Part shown: in pieces, positions 8,939 to 10,101 of the stretch | Numbering within the stretch: the stretch's first letter is position 1 | Layout: each line of letters begins with the position of its first letter | Assembly: GCA_030705745.1 (NCBI GenBank) | Contig: JAUZPT010000079.1 | Coordinates: 1-10,101 of the forward strand | DNA from: Bacillota bacterium | GTDB lineage: Bacteria; Bacillota; Bacilli; Bacillales; Cytobacillaceae | DNA: 10,101 bases | Reading direction: 5' to 3' | Position numbers and translations under genes: made by a program | The notes under the pieces: model-generated | Told to the model about the DNA's origin: nothing | Databases searched by the model: none | Seen by the model: only the letters and a program-made list of their open reading frames with translations

Positions 8939-9474
8939 TCACGATTTTCGTTCAATTGGGTAGTAAGCGAACGAATCTCATCACGTATTTCGGCAGCTAT
9001 TTCAAATTTTTCATTTGCGATTAAATCGCGCAAGTGTAGTTTTAAATCTTCTAATTGTTTGCGGAGATGGATCGTGCCGCCCATCCGTTTCGGAATTTTT
9101 CCGTTATGATTCCAGTTGCCACTATGCAGCCGTTTCAAAATGGGCTTTAATGGCTCTTTAAATGCCTCATAGCATTGGGCACAGCCAAATCTTCCAATAT
9201 TCACAAACTGCGGAAAGGTCATCGAACACCCTTCACATTGAAGAACCTCTTCCTGTTGGAATGCATTCTGAGTTGTATGTTGAAAGGAAGGATCAATATT
9301 TAAAAGGCCTGCAAGCAAATTATTAATGCTGAAGCCGGAGGCGGTATTAATCATAAACAGTTCGCCCTTTTCCTGGGCACATTTTTCGCAAAGATGCACT
9401 TCCGTTTTTTCCCCATTCATTATTTTTGTAAAATGAAGCGTCGCCGGCTTTTGGTTACATTCCTGGCAAATCAT
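8926..9474 (-). CDS. mcsA: McsA, zinc-binding activator of the McsB arginine kinase
   Basis: This 182-residue cytoplasmic protein is the partner that stimulates the arginine kinase McsB and helps control CtsR. Four CxxC pairs are visible: C3/C6, C29/C32, C80/C83 and C98/C101. They form two zinc-binding modules, as known for the family, separated by a low-complexity linker (about residues 42-78). The C-terminal region (about 136-171, [16 protein letters not shown] followed by [11 protein letters not shown]) is a UVR motif, the helical hairpin also found in UvrB and in the middle domain of ClpC. Length is typical (185 in B. subtilis). The ATG at 9474 follows GGAGG and GAGGTGGG. It is separated from the mcsB start by only 2 nt, which suggests coordinated synthesis of activator and kinase. 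All metal-ligand cysteines are intact. Confidence 0.95.
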   Translation of the reverse strand: MICQECNQKPATLHFTKIMNGEKTEVHLCEKCAQEKGELFMINTASGFSINNLLAGLLNIDPSFQHTTQNAFQQEEVLQCEGCSMTFPQFVNIGRFGCAQCYEAFKEPLKPILKRLHSGNWNHNGKIPKRMGGTIHLRKQLEDLKLHLRDLIANEKFEIAAEIRDEIRSLTTQLNENREGGE

Positions 9475-9501
9475 TTTCCCACCTCTTCCTCCACGATTAT
9501 T

Positions 9502-9963
9502 TTATTTATATTTAAGTGTTGTCAACATCGCTCTTAACATCCTTGCCCGTAATTCGTCCCTGTATGGAAGTTCAATGTACAGAACGGAACGATCAATGAC
9601 GCTCAGCATGATTTTTGCTTCCCTTGTCGTAATAATTTCTTCCTGAACAAGCCTGTAGATGACGCCCTCAGCGCTCGTCTGGCTAATATGGGTTTGAAAA
9701 AGGGAGAGTAATTGATCAATTAAATGTGCAAGGTCATGCGATTGCACTTTCATTATCCGAATATAACCGCCACCGCCCCGTTTGCTTTCAACCAAATATC
9801 CTCGTTCTATCGTAAACCTGGTATTGATCACATAATTAATTTGCGAGGGAACGCATTGAAATTTATCCGCAATTTCGCTTCTCTTTATTTCAACCAAATC
9901 CCTTTCACTCATTTCCAGAACTTTTTTCAAATATTTCTCGATAATATCGGAGATGTTTCCCAT
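9502..9963 (-). CDS. ctsR: CtsR, transcriptional repressor of class III heat-shock genes
   Basis: This 153-residue protein represses clp and related heat-shock genes by binding heptad direct repeats as a dimer. The N-terminal half carries the winged helix-turn-helix, including IKRSEIADKFQCVPSQINYV (residues 26-45). The glycine-rich wing KRGGGGYIR (61-69) has Arg62, the residue known in a Geobacillus orthologue to be phosphorylated by McsB and to sense heat. The C-terminal half, ending in DELRARMLRAML, is the dimerisation domain. Length matches the family (about 154). I chose the ATG at 9963 because homology begins at MGNISDIIEKYL and a G-rich ribosome site (AGGGGGTGGG) lies just upstream. The open frame continues upstream to the window edge, but that extension would run back through the operator and promoter. 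It is the first gene of the stress operon, 27 nt before mcsA. Confidence 0.97.
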   Translation of the reverse strand: MGNISDIIEKYLKKVLEMSERDLVEIKRSEIADKFQCVPSQINYVINTRFTIERGYLVESKRGGGGYIRIMKVQSHDLAHLIDQLLSLFQTHISQTSAEGVIYRLVQEEIITTREAKIMLSVIDRSVLYIELPYRDELRARMLRAMLTTLKYK

Positions 9964-9983
9964 CTTCCCACCCCCTATCTGAC

Positions 9984-10000
9984 TTTGACTATCTTTGACA
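9984..10000 (-). promoter_or_regulatory. CtsR operator (heptad direct repeat)
   Basis: On the minus strand the sequence reads TGTCAAA, GAT, AGTCAAA: two direct heptads separated by 3 nt. This fits the published CtsR consensus (A/G)GTCAAA-NAN-(A/G)GTCAAA except for the first base of the first heptad. It begins 3 nt downstream of the -10 box and covers the predicted transcription start, so a bound CtsR dimer should block RNA polymerase. The operon would therefore be autoregulated, as in other Bacillales. Confidence 0.9.
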
Positions 10001-10003
10001 TAA

Positions 10004-10033
10004 ATTATACATGAAACCTCTCTGTACTTGCAA
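10004..10033 (-). promoter_or_regulatory. Candidate sigma-A promoter of the ctsR operon
   Basis: Read on the minus strand, a perfect -10 hexamer TATAAT (10009-10004) is preceded by TTGCAA (10033-10028), a 4 of 6 match to the -35 consensus, with an 18-bp spacer. The -10 lies about 40 nt upstream of the ctsR start codon, and the predicted transcription start near 9997 falls inside the CtsR operator. The -10 is convincing. The -35 is only fair, which would suit a promoter normally held down by a repressor. No other good -10 lies between here and the ctsR start. Confidence 0.75.
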
Positions 10034-10101
10034 CGATCTGCTATGATGTTATTTTCTCCAAATCTATGAACGACAAAACCTCTTTTTACCAATAATTTCA
10101 C

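Noticed and set aside
9964..10101. Upstream extension of the ctsR reading frame to the window edge (46 extra residues)
   Set aside because: The extension would translate through the promoter and CtsR operator. It has no family homology, and the internal ATG at 9963 has a ribosome site and matches the usual CtsR start.
1..10101. Search for tRNA or rRNA genes, CRISPR arrays, insertion sequences, phage or defence genes and novel systems
   Set aside because: None seen. Every long coding region belongs to a well-known conserved Bacillales gene, and the intergenic spaces are too short or show no such structure.

Overview
The window is a chromosomal segment from a member of the Bacillales, most likely a Bacillus-like genus of the Bacillaceae. 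The evidence is gene order and close protein resemblance: the set ctsR-mcsA-mcsB-clpC-radA-disA-yacL-ispD-ispF is the conserved Bacillus arrangement, and every product has about the usual length. Base composition is moderately AT-rich throughout, and I see no patch suggesting recent transfer. All nine genes lie on the minus strand, so transcription runs from the right edge (about 10000) to the left edge. The organism is inferred, and I cannot name a species.

Layout in the direction of transcription. At 9984-10032 there is a sigma-A-type promoter with a CtsR operator over its presumed start site. It drives ctsR (9502-9963), mcsA (8926-9474), mcsB (7844-8923) and clpC (5383-7824), packed with gaps of 27, 2 and 19 nt. 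A strong 13-bp hairpin with a U-rich tail follows clpC (5258-5303). Next come radA (3851-5230) and disA (2774-3847), 3 nt apart. A 286-nt gene-free stretch then holds a candidate promoter with a perfect -35 box. It precedes yacL (1399-2487) and ispD (674-1381), 17 nt apart. A 128-nt gap with a GC-rich palindromic motif separates ispD from ispF (66-545). The last 65 nt contain no gene and only a weak candidate promoter for whatever lies downstream.

How the genes work together. CtsR represses the operon. McsA and McsB form the protein-arginine kinase that inactivates CtsR under stress and marks damaged proteins with phosphoarginine, and ClpC unfolds the marked proteins for ClpP. RadA and DisA link this to genome integrity: RadA is a RecA-like branch-migration ATPase, and DisA is the DNA-scanning cyclic-di-AMP synthase that RadA is known to modulate. 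YacL is a membrane-anchored PIN-TRAM protein of poorly defined role. IspD and IspF catalyse two steps of the MEP isoprenoid pathway.

I found no undescribed system. The parts worth a second look are regulatory and intergenic: the hairpin between clpC and radA, the 286-nt disA-yacL gap and the palindrome before ispF.
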